A program made the translations under genes and the position numbers. Source: Propionibacteriaceae bacterium (GTDB taxonomy: Bacteria; Actinomycetota; Actinomycetes; Propionibacteriales; Propionibacteriaceae). From it: a DNA stretch of 64,000 bases. Location of the stretch: NCBI GenBank assembly GCA_009782785.1, contig WRIJ01000005.1, positions 62,001 to 126,000 on the forward strand, in the 5' to 3' direction. The notes under the pieces are model-generated. The model was given only the letters and a program-made list of their open reading frames with translations, made no database searches and was not told where the DNA came from. How positions within the stretch are numbered: position 1 is the first letter of the stretch; the number at the start of each line of letters is the position of its first letter. Shown one piece after another: positions 36,001 to 44,617 of the stretch.

Positions 36001-37898
36001 TGACCCTGACAAGCCAGAGTATGTGGCTCGATGCCACAGCGACTGTTGCTTTCGGTGAGACAAAAGTTCCACAGTCAGTCTATTTCTATAACATCCACGG
36101 TGACTGGTGGCCCTCAATGAGTGGTTTCACTGTAGAACCCAGCAAAGATCATGTGACAGCCAATGGCAGTGAAGCATGGATCGGGACCATCTCGATGGAT
36201 GTGTGGTGTGAAGATCCAATGGCGTTCATTCCGATGATTGGTGTACGGGCCTCGAATCCTGGAATAGAGATCTCCGAGTTGTCCTACATCGGGAAAGACG
36301 AACGTGGCAATGCCTTGTATAACGTCTTCTTCACCTCAGAGATTGAGGGAGAATTCACAGTGGCCGCCTCCTATATGGGCTGGTATTGGCAGAGTCAGGA
36401 CATCACTTTCGAACCGTACTTGATAGGTGACCCATCGGCCACCTTGAGCGACTTCACTGTGGAACCTCGTGGGTCCTGGACACCTAATATCTCCCATGGT
36501 GATTCATGGGTGGGTACGGTGGTTCTCGAAGGTGGCCTGGACTGGCCCTGGGGGAAGGCGGACGATATTGTCGTGAGCGTCTCTGATCCTGGGTTGGTGA
36601 CCGTCTCAGAATTGGTCGACAACATGGATGGATCTTATTCGATGAATATCAACGCGGATAAGCCAGGTAAGTACACCATCGCTGTCGCCTATGGTGGACT
36701 CAAACTGACCCAAGAGGTCCGTTTTGATGATGACGTCATTATCTGTGACCCACTCTTTGCGATTGGCAAATTCACGGTCGCTCCTAGTGAGGGCACATCA
36801 GTGGCTGCTGATGGCGATTCGTCCTGGATGGGAACCGTACGCTTGATCTCGTACTTTGACGAATTCTTTAATGGCTCTGGTTTTGCTGATGGGCTCACCG
36901 TCACAGCTTCAGATCCTGCGGTGACTATTTCCCCGCTCTTTGACCATGGTGATGGAACCTATTCCTACAAGATGAGTTCTAAGAAAGCAGGTGAATTCTC
37001 AGTCTCAGTGGCTACCAATCAGTGTGGCGGGGAAGACGTCAAGTCCCAGGTGGTCACCTTCCTTCCTATTACTGAGATCCCTGGTCCAGGAACCCCCTCA
37101 CCTGCACAATCATTCGTGTCAGTGTCCTCCACCATGATTAATGATGGCGACACAGTTGAGGTCACCTCTGTGGTGAAAGACAGCGCTGGAAACCTCCTTG
37201 ACGGTGTTGAGGTGAAGATTGTTGGCGAATACTATCCCGAGTGGGAGTTCACCTCCCAGACCTGCATCAGCAACGAGCAGGGTTTATGCTCAGTGAAGTT
37301 TGCGACAGGAAAATACCGTGCAGACAAGCTGGTGATCCTTGCCTACATCGATGGCCAAGAGATTTCCATGTCGGGTACGTCGGTGTACATTTCCACTATC
37401 GTCATCTGTGAATCCCCAGATATTGAGGTTGCCCATCCCACCAGGAGTGTGGGGGAAACCCAGGTCGTTACTGGAGCTAATTTCACTCCGGGTGAAGATG
37501 TTGCCTTGGTCCTCCATTCTGATCCTTACGAGGTCGGCACTCTGCAAGCAAATGATGAGGGCATGGTGAGTTTCAGTTTCGATATTCCTACCGGGTTCCC
37601 AGCAGGAATTCATACAGCCATACTCACCGGTGCGCTATCCGGCCAGATCTCTCAATCCACCTTTGAGGTTCTGGGATCAGATGCTCCGCTGCTGACGGCA
37701 TCGACTCTTGGCGGGCATGAGGTTCCAGCTCCTCCCACATCATCTGAACCAGTCACTGATTCAGTGACTGCTGGGACTCTCGCTGTGGCACCGACAGGTG
37801 GATCTGTCGCTCCCGCACCGTGGACCTTCTGGGTGTCAGTGACCTTCATGATTGGTGCCTTGGTACTTCTCCGACTTCGAGGTGCTCTGTACGTCTAG
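33027..37898 (+). CDS. Giant Ig-like repeat surface protein
   Basis: The 1623-residue protein has a signal peptide (about residues 1-32) and a first Big_1-type domain (about 36-145). About eleven invasin/Ig-like domains of around 95-110 residues follow, each with a D/NGxxxWxGxxxL start, an AxTxxxSDPxVxIS middle, a DxGDGTYxxxxTS turn and a GxYxVxAxxxG end. Two further beta domains precede a C-terminal TM segment and short tail. Several repeats (near residues 260, 585, 800, 1230) carry a Cys near their start and another near the CGxW end, suggesting alternating disulfide-bonded domains. No LPxTG is present; VAPTGGS lies about 25 residues before the TM. It sits 66 bp after the ECF S gene. Adhesin or wall-spanning stalk is inferred. 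Confidence 0.85.
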   Translation: MPKNIIRRTAFMLLAALLVVSGGVSTFDRNAEAFTPISSSISVSTRQAVVGEPVTVTAHVVDANALGIEGIVVDFLFEPVEPTAGEPIIDQCVTQPGGRCEVLLLNQEYDAVVVSGTVDYNQNEIELMPLPIRLQGSGTVVTYTKPEPPVPPAEEYWQGPMWVHTWQGEPVYADGREKWDIAINLYSDIPGWKGPDLADVITITTSDPELQLTPLRYAGEGSYYMEATSKKAGTFTVTSTVGGITQEAFVTFKELSPGCPDVVLERLWIVPQGPDKYVDVESSWQGTVTLTGGSQEPWGKGDFLRVKASDPVVQISELIDKGDGNYTFNVTSSRIGRYDITAFMDSECVTRRLDAQITFVPQDTSKEFWMGKFVVEPFTGGRLPYNVGPIYADGREGWEGVVQLDTWNIVGWDGSGRTDAVSVVSADPAVTITPVRSHNNSIYSVRMTSTTPGTYSVKAIVDGVSIERQITFVPVPVVAMADMVVVPEIPNPANTVPADGSSTWLAKISLVDLANNGAPLAGFATSIDLVPAHPATKISEIHDMGDGSYLARITSDHAGVFRLKAVVADRSKEGFVSFSATKLGCDPAYKISDFTLVPDNGESVLADGISTWVGTLTLADQYYPDALGAGYDFTMGYSTSHPEVKGSPFYDHGDGTYTIKFSSTIPGDVTVGLHLNNMCGAWTGDRTITFDEVIPEVPEIVSFTSAPAVPTPPVAPNGDASWMGTIQLADVNGQPAVGYASAITLNAPHPAVSVSEVWDNGDGTYSMKIKAVKAGAFYVTATTGGLVFQSNVFFEDYSPQCESAYKVIDFQATTSTGVAPIHSDGVQAHQFSFTIVDSYAPQVNGSDMAHAIWQYSDPGLDLESFIDHGNGTYTISYTSTTPGEYDAHIRVFDGCGTWGAASRMVFEPVPVDPPTPDITVSLVDVTWTPVVEKITECRYLEWVDKWVGTFTLVEEGNGGNGSGYADFFTVSVNKYGIEVSDVADLGDGTYSVTLTSQSMWLDATATVAFGETKVPQSVYFYNIHGDWWPSMSGFTVEPSKDHVTANGSEAWIGTISMDVWCEDPMAFIPMIGVRASNPGIEISELSYIGKDERGNALYNVFFTSEIEGEFTVAASYMGWYWQSQDITFEPYLIGDPSATLSDFTVEPRGSWTPNISHGDSWVGTVVLEGGLDWPWGKADDIVVSVSDPGLVTVSELVDNMDGSYSMNINADKPGKYTIAVAYGGLKLTQEVRFDDDVIICDPLFAIGKFTVAPSEGTSVAADGDSSWMGTVRLISYFDEFFNGSGFADGLTVTASDPAVTISPLFDHGDGTYSYKMSSKKAGEFSVSVATNQCGGEDVKSQVVTFLPITEIPGPGTPSPAQSFVSVSSTMINDGDTVEVTSVVKDSAGNLLDGVEVKIVGEYYPEWEFTSQTCISNEQGLCSVKFATGKYRADKLVILAYIDGQEISMSGTSVYISTIVICESPDIEVAHPTRSVGETQVVTGANFTPGEDVALVLHSDPYEVGTLQANDEGMVSFSFDIPTGFPAGIHTAILTGALSGQISQSTFEVLGSDAPLLTASTLGGHEVPAPPTSSEPVTDSVTAGTLAVAPTGGSVAPAPWTFWVSVTFMIGALVLLRLRGALYV

Positions 37899-37944
37899 GA
37901 AGAGGGCAGAACAAGGAACGTACACGCAGGTGGCTCAACTGCTG

Positions 37945-38877
37945 CTAGCGTGTGCGGTTCCTCATGGACATGGCCACGGTTGCTCCTGCCAAGATGACCA
38001 CGAGCAGTACGCCGAGAATCAGCGACCAGTCGTTGCCCCTTTGAGGTGATTCGCCAGTCGCAACACCAAGGTCAGTGCTCATGCTTGGGGTGGGTTCTTC
38101 AGCCATGGTGGAGGAAGATGGTGTTGGTGAGCTCACTTCATCTGTTGGTGATACACCAGGTGAGGCTATCCCAAGGTCGGACTCCGAGGGCCCTGGTGAG
38201 CTCGTGGACACCGATGAAGGAGACGTTGCTGATCCACGAGTTGGTGTGGGTGAGGTTTGCTGGCTTGACCCCTGGGATGGTTGAGCGGTGGTCGATGGCT
38301 TTGGTGGAGAAGAAGTTGATACGCTCACCCAAGCGGAGGGTGAAACTCGCGGAGCAGGAGCCTGCCCAATCCCACCACCGAGAGAGAAAGACCATCCTTC
38401 ATAGGTGCCGAACACAACCTTGCGGGAGAACGCACCCTGGGTGGTATATGTCCAAGCCCCACCTGGTTTCGCTGTCCAATAGGACCAATAGGCGTTCCCG
38501 GGGGGAGTAGTCAAACACTTCTCTTGGTAGGTAGTTCCATTGGGGAGAGTGATGTTCTGTGTGGGGGAGGGCGAGCCATTAATCCGGCAGACAAATCCTG
38601 ATCCGTTTGAGGTTCCCTGGTAGGAGACCCCTATTGCTGCGAGAGCATCGACACCCGTTGCTCCCGATGCCAGGTTGGATGCACAGTAGACGGCTGTCCC
38701 ACCACCCAGGTCCTGGTAGTCGATGACAACACTCACAGCATTTTTGTCTGCGGACGTACAGGCACCAGTACGCCCAGTAGCGTGGGCAGGGATAGCCTCA
38801 TGGCCGAGGGACAGTAGCCATCCAGTGGCAGTGAGGATCACCAACAGTGGAAGAAGAATAGGTCTCATCGCTCGCAA
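37945..38877 (-). CDS. DUF4430 (transcobalamin-like) cell-surface protein
   Basis: The 310-residue protein has a signal peptide (about residues 1-33), one DUF4430-type domain (about 38-180) with VSVVIDYQDLGGGTAVYCAS, GVDALAAIG, FVCRINGSPSP and the diagnostic NAYWSYWTAKPGGAWTYTTQG block, a Ser/Pro/Thr-rich stalk (about 180-275), a TM segment and the tail RNRTR. DUF4430 forms the C-terminal lobe of intrinsic factor and transcobalamin, and is found in bacterial proteins near cobalamin transporters. It is convergent with the Ig-repeat gene and next to the riboswitch-ECF operon, so a role in capturing corrinoids at the surface is a strong inference. A paired Cys set is visible (near residues 41 and 70, and 97 and 121). 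Confidence 0.82.
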   Translation of the reverse strand: MRAMRPILLPLLVILTATGWLLSLGHEAIPAHATGRTGACTSADKNAVSVVIDYQDLGGGTAVYCASNLASGATGVDALAAIGVSYQGTSNGSGFVCRINGSPSPTQNITLPNGTTYQEKCLTTPPGNAYWSYWTAKPGGAWTYTTQGAFSRKVVFGTYEGWSFSLGGGIGQAPAPRVSPSAWVSVSTSSPPKPSTTAQPSQGSSQQTSPTPTRGSATSPSSVSTSSPGPSESDLGIASPGVSPTDEVSSPTPSSSTMAEEPTPSMSTDLGVATGESPQRGNDWSLILGVLLVVILAGATVAMSMRNRTR

Positions 38878-38938
38878 CTCCTGCTCATGAGTATTTCCCG
38901 TAGTCAGTGCAAATTCTTGTGGCGCTCAGCCTAGCACT

Positions 38939-39895
38939 TCAGCGATCTTGGTGCGGTCCTCCAGAGACATCATCGAGGGCTGAAATGATCTCTGGAGGAA
39001 GGTGGACATCATCAATATCGAGCAGTGGGGCTAGTTGTTCCACACTACGCGGTCCGATCAAACTCGACGTCACACCGGGGGTGTCGCGCAACCAGATCAG
39101 TGCCACTTGTCCAGGGGTCAGGCCCAGACCTCTTGCAGCCACCTGTACTGCTTCAACAATACGACGCGATCCTTCATCCCCGTACTGGTCAACGAACCAT
39201 GCCAAAGAGGAATCATCCCCCCGAGATCCTGGAGGTGTTCCCTGAGCGTACTTGCCGGTGAGAACACCGCGACCCAAAGCTGACCAGGCGATCAAACCCA
39301 AACCCAAAGACTTCACACATCCCAGTAACTCCCATTCTGCGCGACGAGCGAGAAGAGAATACTCCGCCTGCACTGAAACCAGGGGAGTACGCCCCAAAGC
39401 TCGTTGCCAGGTTTCTGCCTGTGCGAGCTGCCACCCAACAAAGTTCGATACCCCCACGTACCGAGCCATTCCCCGCGACACTGCTTCGTCGAGGGCCGCC
39501 AAGGTTTCCGGCAGTGGATCCTGCCCCCAGGCGTGGACCTGCCACAGATCCACATGATCGGTTCCCAACCTTGTTAAAGACTCTTCCAAGTCACGGAGTA
39601 ACACTGTGTGTGAATTATCGACCACGCGGGCTCCACCACGATGAATGAAACCAGATTTCGTTGAAATGATGAGGTCCTGGCGTCGTACTGTCCCAGACAT
39701 CAGCCTTCCCAGGAGCGACTCCACCTCACCAGATCCATAGGCTGCCGCAGTATCAATCAGCGTACCGCCATGGTCGACGAAAGCTTTGAGCATGTCGCTA
39801 GCCTCACTCGGGGAGGTACGCCCGATCCAGCTCATGGTGCCCAGGCCGATCCGGGAAACTTTCAGCTGACTGGATCCCACAAAAGCAGTACGCAT
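38939..39895 (-). CDS. Aldo/keto reductase
   Basis: The 318-residue TIM-barrel oxidoreductase uses NADPH to reduce aldehydes or ketones. Catalytic elements are visible: DTAAAYGSGEVESLLG (Asp/Tyr), the STKSGF lysine, the DLWQVHAWG histidine, and the cofactor block SLIGPRSVEQL near the C-terminus. This resembles the YajO/Tas-like and voltage-gated-channel beta subgroup. ATG at 39895 is favoured because TAGTCT sits 7 nt upstream (leaderless). The DUF4430 gene follows 61 bp later on the same strand and might be co-transcribed. Substrate unknown. Confidence 0.9.
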   Translation of the reverse strand: MRTAFVGSSQLKVSRIGLGTMSWIGRTSPSEASDMLKAFVDHGGTLIDTAAAYGSGEVESLLGRLMSGTVRRQDLIISTKSGFIHRGGARVVDNSHTVLLRDLEESLTRLGTDHVDLWQVHAWGQDPLPETLAALDEAVSRGMARYVGVSNFVGWQLAQAETWQRALGRTPLVSVQAEYSLLARRAEWELLGCVKSLGLGLIAWSALGRGVLTGKYAQGTPPGSRGDDSSLAWFVDQYGDEGSRRIVEAVQVAARGLGLTPGQVALIWLRDTPGVTSSLIGPRSVEQLAPLLDIDDVHLPPEIISALDDVSGGPHQDR

Positions 39896-39902
39896 GGACC
39901 CA

Positions 39903-39908
39903 AGACTA
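39903..39908 (-). promoter_or_regulatory. -10 box of leaderless aldo/keto reductase promoter
   Basis: TAGTCT on the minus strand is followed by 7 nt and ATG at 39895. Confidence 0.45.
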
Positions 39909-39985
39909 GGGCATGGATGAGCCATCTAGCCGGTGGACACACGTTCGTGGGTACCAACGTGAGGTGATGACACCCAATCAAGAAG

Positions 39986-40861
39986 TTATGCGTCCGGCGC
40001 TACGACATCAGCGATCACACCAAACCACAGCAAGCCGATGAGCGCCAAGCCCAGCAGTATTCGGTAGACGATGAAAACAGTGAACCTATTGGAAGCCACA
40101 AATTTGAGCAGCCAAGCAATCGTGGCATAGGCAACCACAAAAGAAATCCCTGTCGCTACCAGTGTCGGTCCCCAACCCATCGACCCATGGGCAATCTGGT
40201 CGAAATTTGTCACTGCTTCCAAAGTGCCAGCTAACGTGAGTGCCGGGATTCCCAGGAAGAAACTCCAGCGGGTTGCTGTCGTACGATCGATGCCGCGCAG
40301 CAATCCTGCAGCGATAGTGGCACCAGAGCGAGACACCCCTGGAACCAGGGCCAGGCATTGGGTGGAACCAATGATCAGTGCATCAACAACCGTGAGACTC
40401 GATTCGTCGCGAAGGTGGGCTCGTGGTGCTTTTTCTAAGCGAGCAGAGTAGCGGTCAGCGAACCACAAAACGAAACTCCATAAAATCAATGCCGTCGCAA
40501 CAATCCACAAGGATCTCAACGAGGTCTCAATGAAATGGCGAAGCAGCAAACCTACAATTCCAATAGGAAGGGAACCAATGATGACAGCCCATCCAAGACG
40601 ATAGTCGGTACCACGGCGGTTCTTATCGAAAAGACCAGCCAACCAACCTGTCACCAAGCGGACAATATCTTTCCAAAAATAGAGGATAGCTGCAGCGATA
40701 GCACCGACTTGGATGATGGCTGTGAAGGCCGTGACATCAATGTCATTAATCTTCATACCAAGAAACTGTTCAGTGATAGTGAGATGCCCAGTAGACGACA
40801 CTGGGAGGAACTCCGTGATGCCTTCGACAATTCCGAGGACGACAGACCTCAACCATTCCAT
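39986..40861 (-). CDS. uppP: Undecaprenyl-diphosphatase
   Basis: UppP (BacA) recycles undecaprenyl diphosphate to the monophosphate carrier for peptidoglycan synthesis and confers bacitracin tolerance. The 291-residue membrane protein shows both signature regions: GIVEGITEFLPVSSTGHL near the N-terminus and LVPGVSRSGATIAAGLLRG in the middle, plus about eight TM segments. It is divergent from aceE; GGAGATCAC precedes its ATG. Confidence 0.96.
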   Translation of the reverse strand: MEWLRSVVLGIVEGITEFLPVSSTGHLTITEQFLGMKINDIDVTAFTAIIQVGAIAAAILYFWKDIVRLVTGWLAGLFDKNRRGTDYRLGWAVIIGSLPIGIVGLLLRHFIETSLRSLWIVATALILWSFVLWFADRYSARLEKAPRAHLRDESSLTVVDALIIGSTQCLALVPGVSRSGATIAAGLLRGIDRTTATRWSFFLGIPALTLAGTLEAVTNFDQIAHGSMGWGPTLVATGISFVVAYATIAWLLKFVASNRFTVFIVYRILLGLALIGLLWFGVIADVVAPDA

Positions 40862-40954
40862 TGTGATCTCCTTAAATTCCTTTGTAGGATAAGCACTGAT
40901 TCTCTCACACTATGAAAAAGAATCATTTTGACGATCGAGAAAGGATGAACGCTA

Positions 40955-43693
40955 GTGATACCCCAAGAGCAATCATCCCCTATCATCTCAGGGATCCCCT
41001 CGCAGGTGAAAGACCAGGATCCTCATGAGACGCAAGAGTGGCTGGAATCCTTTGATGGAATGATCCGCGATTCAGGCTATGAGCGTGCCCATTACATGGT
41101 TTTACGCCTGCTAGAGCGTGCTCGTGAGCGTCATATCGCTGTTCCGGGACTTCATAGTACGGACTTTGTCAACACTATTCCTCTCAACCAAGAACCCGCA
41201 TATCCGGGGGACATTGTCATGGAGCGAGGTTATCGAAGACTGCTGAGATGGAACTCAGCCATCATGGTTCATCGGGCCCAACGACCCGGTTTTGGTGTGG
41301 GTGGCCACATCTCCTCCTATGCTTCCTCAGCAACCCTGTATGAGGTAGGTCTCAACCACTTCTTTAGAGGTAAGGCTCATCCCACCGGTGGAGATCATGT
41401 CTTTTTTCAAGGACATTCGGCACCTGGAATGTATGCCCGAGCATTCCTGGAAGGGCGTCTCCAAGCCCAGGATCTTGATGGGTTCCGCCAAGAGCAAAGT
41501 CACATGGTTGATGGGGTTATCAGGGCACTACCGTCGTACCCGCATCCTCGTCGACTACCTAATTTCTGGGAGTTCCCCACAGTGTCCATGGGACTAGGGC
41601 CCATGAATGCGATCTATCAGGCATCCTTCAATCGGTACCTTGCCAATAGGGGAATGAAAGACACCTCGGATCAAAGAGTGTGGGCTTTCTTGGGCGATGG
41701 TGAAATGGATGAACCCGAATCTCGTGGCCTCATCCAATTTGCTGCGTACGAAGGACTCGACAATCTCACTTTTGTTGTGAACTGTAATCTGCAACGTCTC
41801 GACGGGCCAGTACGAGGAAACGGGAAGATCATCCAAGAACTGGAAGCCTTCTTCTCAGGTGCTGGATGGAATGTCATCAAAGTCGTCTGGGGTTCCGGAT
41901 GGGATCCGCTGCTCGAAGCGGACAAGGATCGCGCTTTAGTAAATCTGATGAACTCGATCCCTGATGGGGATTTCCAAACCTTCAAAGCCAATGATGGTGC
42001 CTATGTTCGTGAGCATTTCTTTGGGCGTGACCCTCGTACTGCACAAATGGTTGAGCACTGGAGCGACGATGACATCTGGAGGCTCACCCGTGGTGGACAC
42101 GACTACCAGAAAGTGTACGCGGCCTATCAACAGGCGAGCCAACCCAATGGGCGTCCCACTGTTATTCTCGCTCACACGATCAAGGGATACTTCTTGGGAA
42201 GTCACTTCGCTGGGCGTAATGCAACACATCAGATGAAGAAACTGGCCCTCGATGATCTCAAGGCTTTCCGTGATCGACTCCAGATTCCGATCACGGACAA
42301 GGTTTTGGAAGCGGACCCCTATCTCCCGCCGTACTATCATCCGGGTGTTGATGATCCGCGAATCGCGTACATGGTGGATCGGCGGATGAAACTTGGTGGT
42401 TTTGTTCCTGAACGAAGAAGCTCAGCCAAACAACTGATCTTGCCTGATGTTAAAGCCTATGCCGGGGTACGACAAGGTTCTGGCACTCAGCCTGTAGCGA
42501 CCACCATGGCTTTCGTACGACTGCTGAAGGATCTTATCCGCCACAAAGAGTTCGGGACGCGAGTGGTGCCGATCATTCCCGATGAGGCTCGTACCTTCGG
42601 AATGGATTCCCTATTTGCGACGATCAAGATTTACAATCCGCACGGCCAGAAGTACACACCGGTCGACAACGATGCCATGTTGGCTTACCGGGAATCAACC
42701 TCGGGGCAGATCATTCATACTGGTATCAACGAGGCAGGATCAGTGGCGGCCTTCACCGCAGCAGGCACTTCCTATGCGACCCATGGGTACCCCATGGTTC
42801 CGATTTACATGTTCTATTCGATGTTTGGTTTCCAGCGTACGGGCGACGAAATCTATGCTGCAGCAGACCAGTTGACCCGTGGGTTCCTCATTGGTGCCAC
42901 AGCAGGCAAAACGACACTCGCTGGCGAGGGACTTCAGCATGCCGATGGCCATAGCCCATTGCTGGCATCAACCAATCCTGCGATTCGACACTACGATCCG
43001 GCATACGCCTATGAGATGGCGCACATCATGGAGCACGGTTTGCAGACGATGTACGGTGATGACCCACAGGATGTGATGTTCTATCTCACCATGTACAACG
43101 AGCCGATCGTGCAACCCCAAGAGCCACCGAATGTGGACATTGAAGGGATCAAGCGTGGGATGTACCTCTTGCGCGAAGGGCAAGTCGCTGATCGTCCCTG
43201 TGTCCAGTTGTTGGCATCTGGGATTGCAGCACCGTGGGCACTCAAGGCCCAAGAATTGCTGTGGCATGATTTCCATGTCGGGGCTGATGTGTGGTCGGTG
43301 ACGAGTTGGAATGAGTTGCGCCGCGATGCGATGGAGGCTGAAGCACCATTGATGGAAGGTGGAGCCGCCCGCGAAGCATACGTCGTACAAAAACTGCGTG
43401 GTCGTCCAGGGCCTGTGATCGCGGTCTCGGATTACATGAGAGCTGTTCAAGATCAAATTGCACCGTGGGTTGAGCAGGATTTCTTTGCCCTGGGTGCTGA
43501 CGGTTTTGGTTTCTCGGATACCCGTGAAGCTGCACGTCGCTGGTTGAAGATCGATGCCGCTTCCATGGCGGTCAAGGCTCTGCAAATGCTGGCACGAGCT
43601 GGTCAGATTTCCCCAGAGGCGCCGATGGCAGCTTTTGAGAAGTATCAGTTGGCGGATGTGAATGCTGCCATGGTGTCCAGCGATGGACGCTGA
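40955..43693 (+). CDS. aceE: Pyruvate dehydrogenase E1 component (homodimeric)
   Basis: AceE decarboxylates pyruvate with thiamine diphosphate and passes the acetyl group to E2 lipoyl domains. The 912-residue length is that of the homodimeric E1 found in actinobacteria and proteobacteria. The thiamine/Mg motif [10 protein letters not shown]...VVNCN is at about residues 248-280; [18 protein letters not shown] and [12 protein letters not shown] are also typical. The start is GTG at 40955 after GAAAGGA. It is divergent from uppP; DUF3052 follows after 36 bp. No E2 or E3 genes are in the window. Confidence 0.96.
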   Translation: MIPQEQSSPIISGIPSQVKDQDPHETQEWLESFDGMIRDSGYERAHYMVLRLLERARERHIAVPGLHSTDFVNTIPLNQEPAYPGDIVMERGYRRLLRWNSAIMVHRAQRPGFGVGGHISSYASSATLYEVGLNHFFRGKAHPTGGDHVFFQGHSAPGMYARAFLEGRLQAQDLDGFRQEQSHMVDGVIRALPSYPHPRRLPNFWEFPTVSMGLGPMNAIYQASFNRYLANRGMKDTSDQRVWAFLGDGEMDEPESRGLIQFAAYEGLDNLTFVVNCNLQRLDGPVRGNGKIIQELEAFFSGAGWNVIKVVWGSGWDPLLEADKDRALVNLMNSIPDGDFQTFKANDGAYVREHFFGRDPRTAQMVEHWSDDDIWRLTRGGHDYQKVYAAYQQASQPNGRPTVILAHTIKGYFLGSHFAGRNATHQMKKLALDDLKAFRDRLQIPITDKVLEADPYLPPYYHPGVDDPRIAYMVDRRMKLGGFVPERRSSAKQLILPDVKAYAGVRQGSGTQPVATTMAFVRLLKDLIRHKEFGTRVVPIIPDEARTFGMDSLFATIKIYNPHGQKYTPVDNDAMLAYRESTSGQIIHTGINEAGSVAAFTAAGTSYATHGYPMVPIYMFYSMFGFQRTGDEIYAAADQLTRGFLIGATAGKTTLAGEGLQHADGHSPLLASTNPAIRHYDPAYAYEMAHIMEHGLQTMYGDDPQDVMFYLTMYNEPIVQPQEPPNVDIEGIKRGMYLLREGQVADRPCVQLLASGIAAPWALKAQELLWHDFHVGADVWSVTSWNELRRDAMEAEAPLMEGGAAREAYVVQKLRGRPGPVIAVSDYMRAVQDQIAPWVEQDFFALGADGFGFSDTREAARRWLKIDAASMAVKALQMLARAGQISPEAPMAAFEKYQLADVNAAMVSSDGR

Positions 43694-43716
43694 TTCCACA
43701 TCTCAAAGAAATCGCG

Positions 43717-43722
43717 TAGATT
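43717..43722 (+). promoter_or_regulatory. -10 box of leaderless DUF3052 promoter
   Basis: TAGATT is followed by 7 nt and the GTG at 43730. Confidence 0.5.
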
Positions 43723-43729
43723 AGTCCTC

Positions 43730-44173
43730 GTGCACAGCAATGAGACGAAGGAGTCTAAGGTACGCCAGGAGGATCCTGTTGATTCAGCAGTGGTTTCTCA
43801 ACTTGGCTTGATGAAAGATATGGCTGTCGAGGAACTCGGTTGGGACACCGATGTCGACGAGGATTTTCGCCAGTCAGTCATGGATCTCATCGATTCCGAC
43901 ATGGTCGAAGAATCTAATGGGGCTGTTGATGTTGTGATCCTATGGTTACGCAAGGACGATGGGGATGTCATGGATCTCCTCATCGATGCTCTGACCGATT
44001 TGGGTCCTGCAGGTTACTTATGGGTGATGACCCCCAAGATTGGTCGATTAGGACATGTCGGGCACTCTGACTTGTCTGAAGGGGTTTTGGCCGCCGGCTT
44101 GACCTTGACGAATTCTATTCCAGTGAGTCAAGACTGGGCCGCCCACAAGGTCGTACGCCCCAAGGTGAGGTAG
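43730..44173 (+). CDS. DUF3052 family protein
   Basis: This 147-residue acidic protein matches the actinobacterial DUF3052 family, which usually lies beside aceE, as here. The central block VDVVILWLRKDDGDVMDLLIDAL and the end block LGPAGYLWVMTPKIGRLGHV are the recognisable parts; the function of the family is not known to me. The GTG start is supported by TAGATT 7 nt upstream, so it seems to have its own leaderless promoter rather than riding on the aceE transcript alone. Confidence 0.85.
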   Translation: MHSNETKESKVRQEDPVDSAVVSQLGLMKDMAVEELGWDTDVDEDFRQSVMDLIDSDMVEESNGAVDVVILWLRKDDGDVMDLLIDALTDLGPAGYLWVMTPKIGRLGHVGHSDLSEGVLAAGLTLTNSIPVSQDWAAHKVVRPKVR

Positions 44174-44175
44174 TC

Positions 44176-44220
44176 ACAACACAGGGGCAACACAGGGGGA
44201 CGTACCTTTTGTGTTGTTTC
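44176..44220 (+). terminator. Probable terminator after DUF3052
   Basis: ACAACAC (44176-44182) and CAACAC (44188-44193) can each pair with GTGTTGT at 44211-44217, followed by TTTC. The alternative left arms suggest a slipped or duplicated stem. The rest of the gap to the tRNA contains a 12-bp half-copy of the REP-like repeat (44247-44258) and a -10-like TACACT (44322-44327). Confidence 0.45.
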
Positions 44221-44346
44221 GGACGTCAAAGCACCATCGGTATGAATCCGCAGAATGACCTTGGGATGAATGGGGCAGATCAGGCAGTCCCCGTAGTCCC
44301 ACCATGGGGGTAAACCTGCGGTACACTAGGTGATCGCATTTGCCTA

Positions 44347-44422
44347 GGACTCTTAGCTCAGTTGGTGGAGCGCTTCCCTTACAAGGAAGAGGTCGTCGGT
44401 TCGAGCCCGGCAGAGTCCACCA
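44347..44422 (+). tRNA. tRNA-Val (anticodon TAC)
   Basis: The 76-nt cloverleaf has acceptor arms GGACTCT/AGAGTCC, a D-arm AGCTCAGTTGGT..GAGC, anticodon stem CTTCC/GGAAG with loop CTTACAA (anticodon TAC), T-loop GGTTCGAGCCC, and an encoded CCA end. It reads GTA/GTG valine codons. TACACT at 44322-44327 is a likely -10 box. Confidence 0.96.
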
Positions 44423-44617
44423 GATGCTCCCCACACCCACACCACGTTCCACGTGTTGGGACATACACTGATTTTCCTGGTGCTGACCTTGCTCGACGCT
44501 AGTATTCTGGACAAGTCCAGATGGGTGTCCGCGCAGGGGCATGTCCCACGAGGGCTGACCGTAATGATCATCGCGTCAACAAGCTGATGAGGACGTGAGC
44601 AACGCAAGGAGTCGATA

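Noticed and set aside
33027-37898. CRISPR or tandem DNA repeats in the surface-protein gene
   Set aside because: The repeats are visible only at the protein level; DNA identity between units is low and there are no constant spacers.
40535-40915. Plus-strand ORF of 126 codons over uppP
   Set aside because: It is antisense to a well-conserved membrane gene and has no homology-like features or ribosome site.
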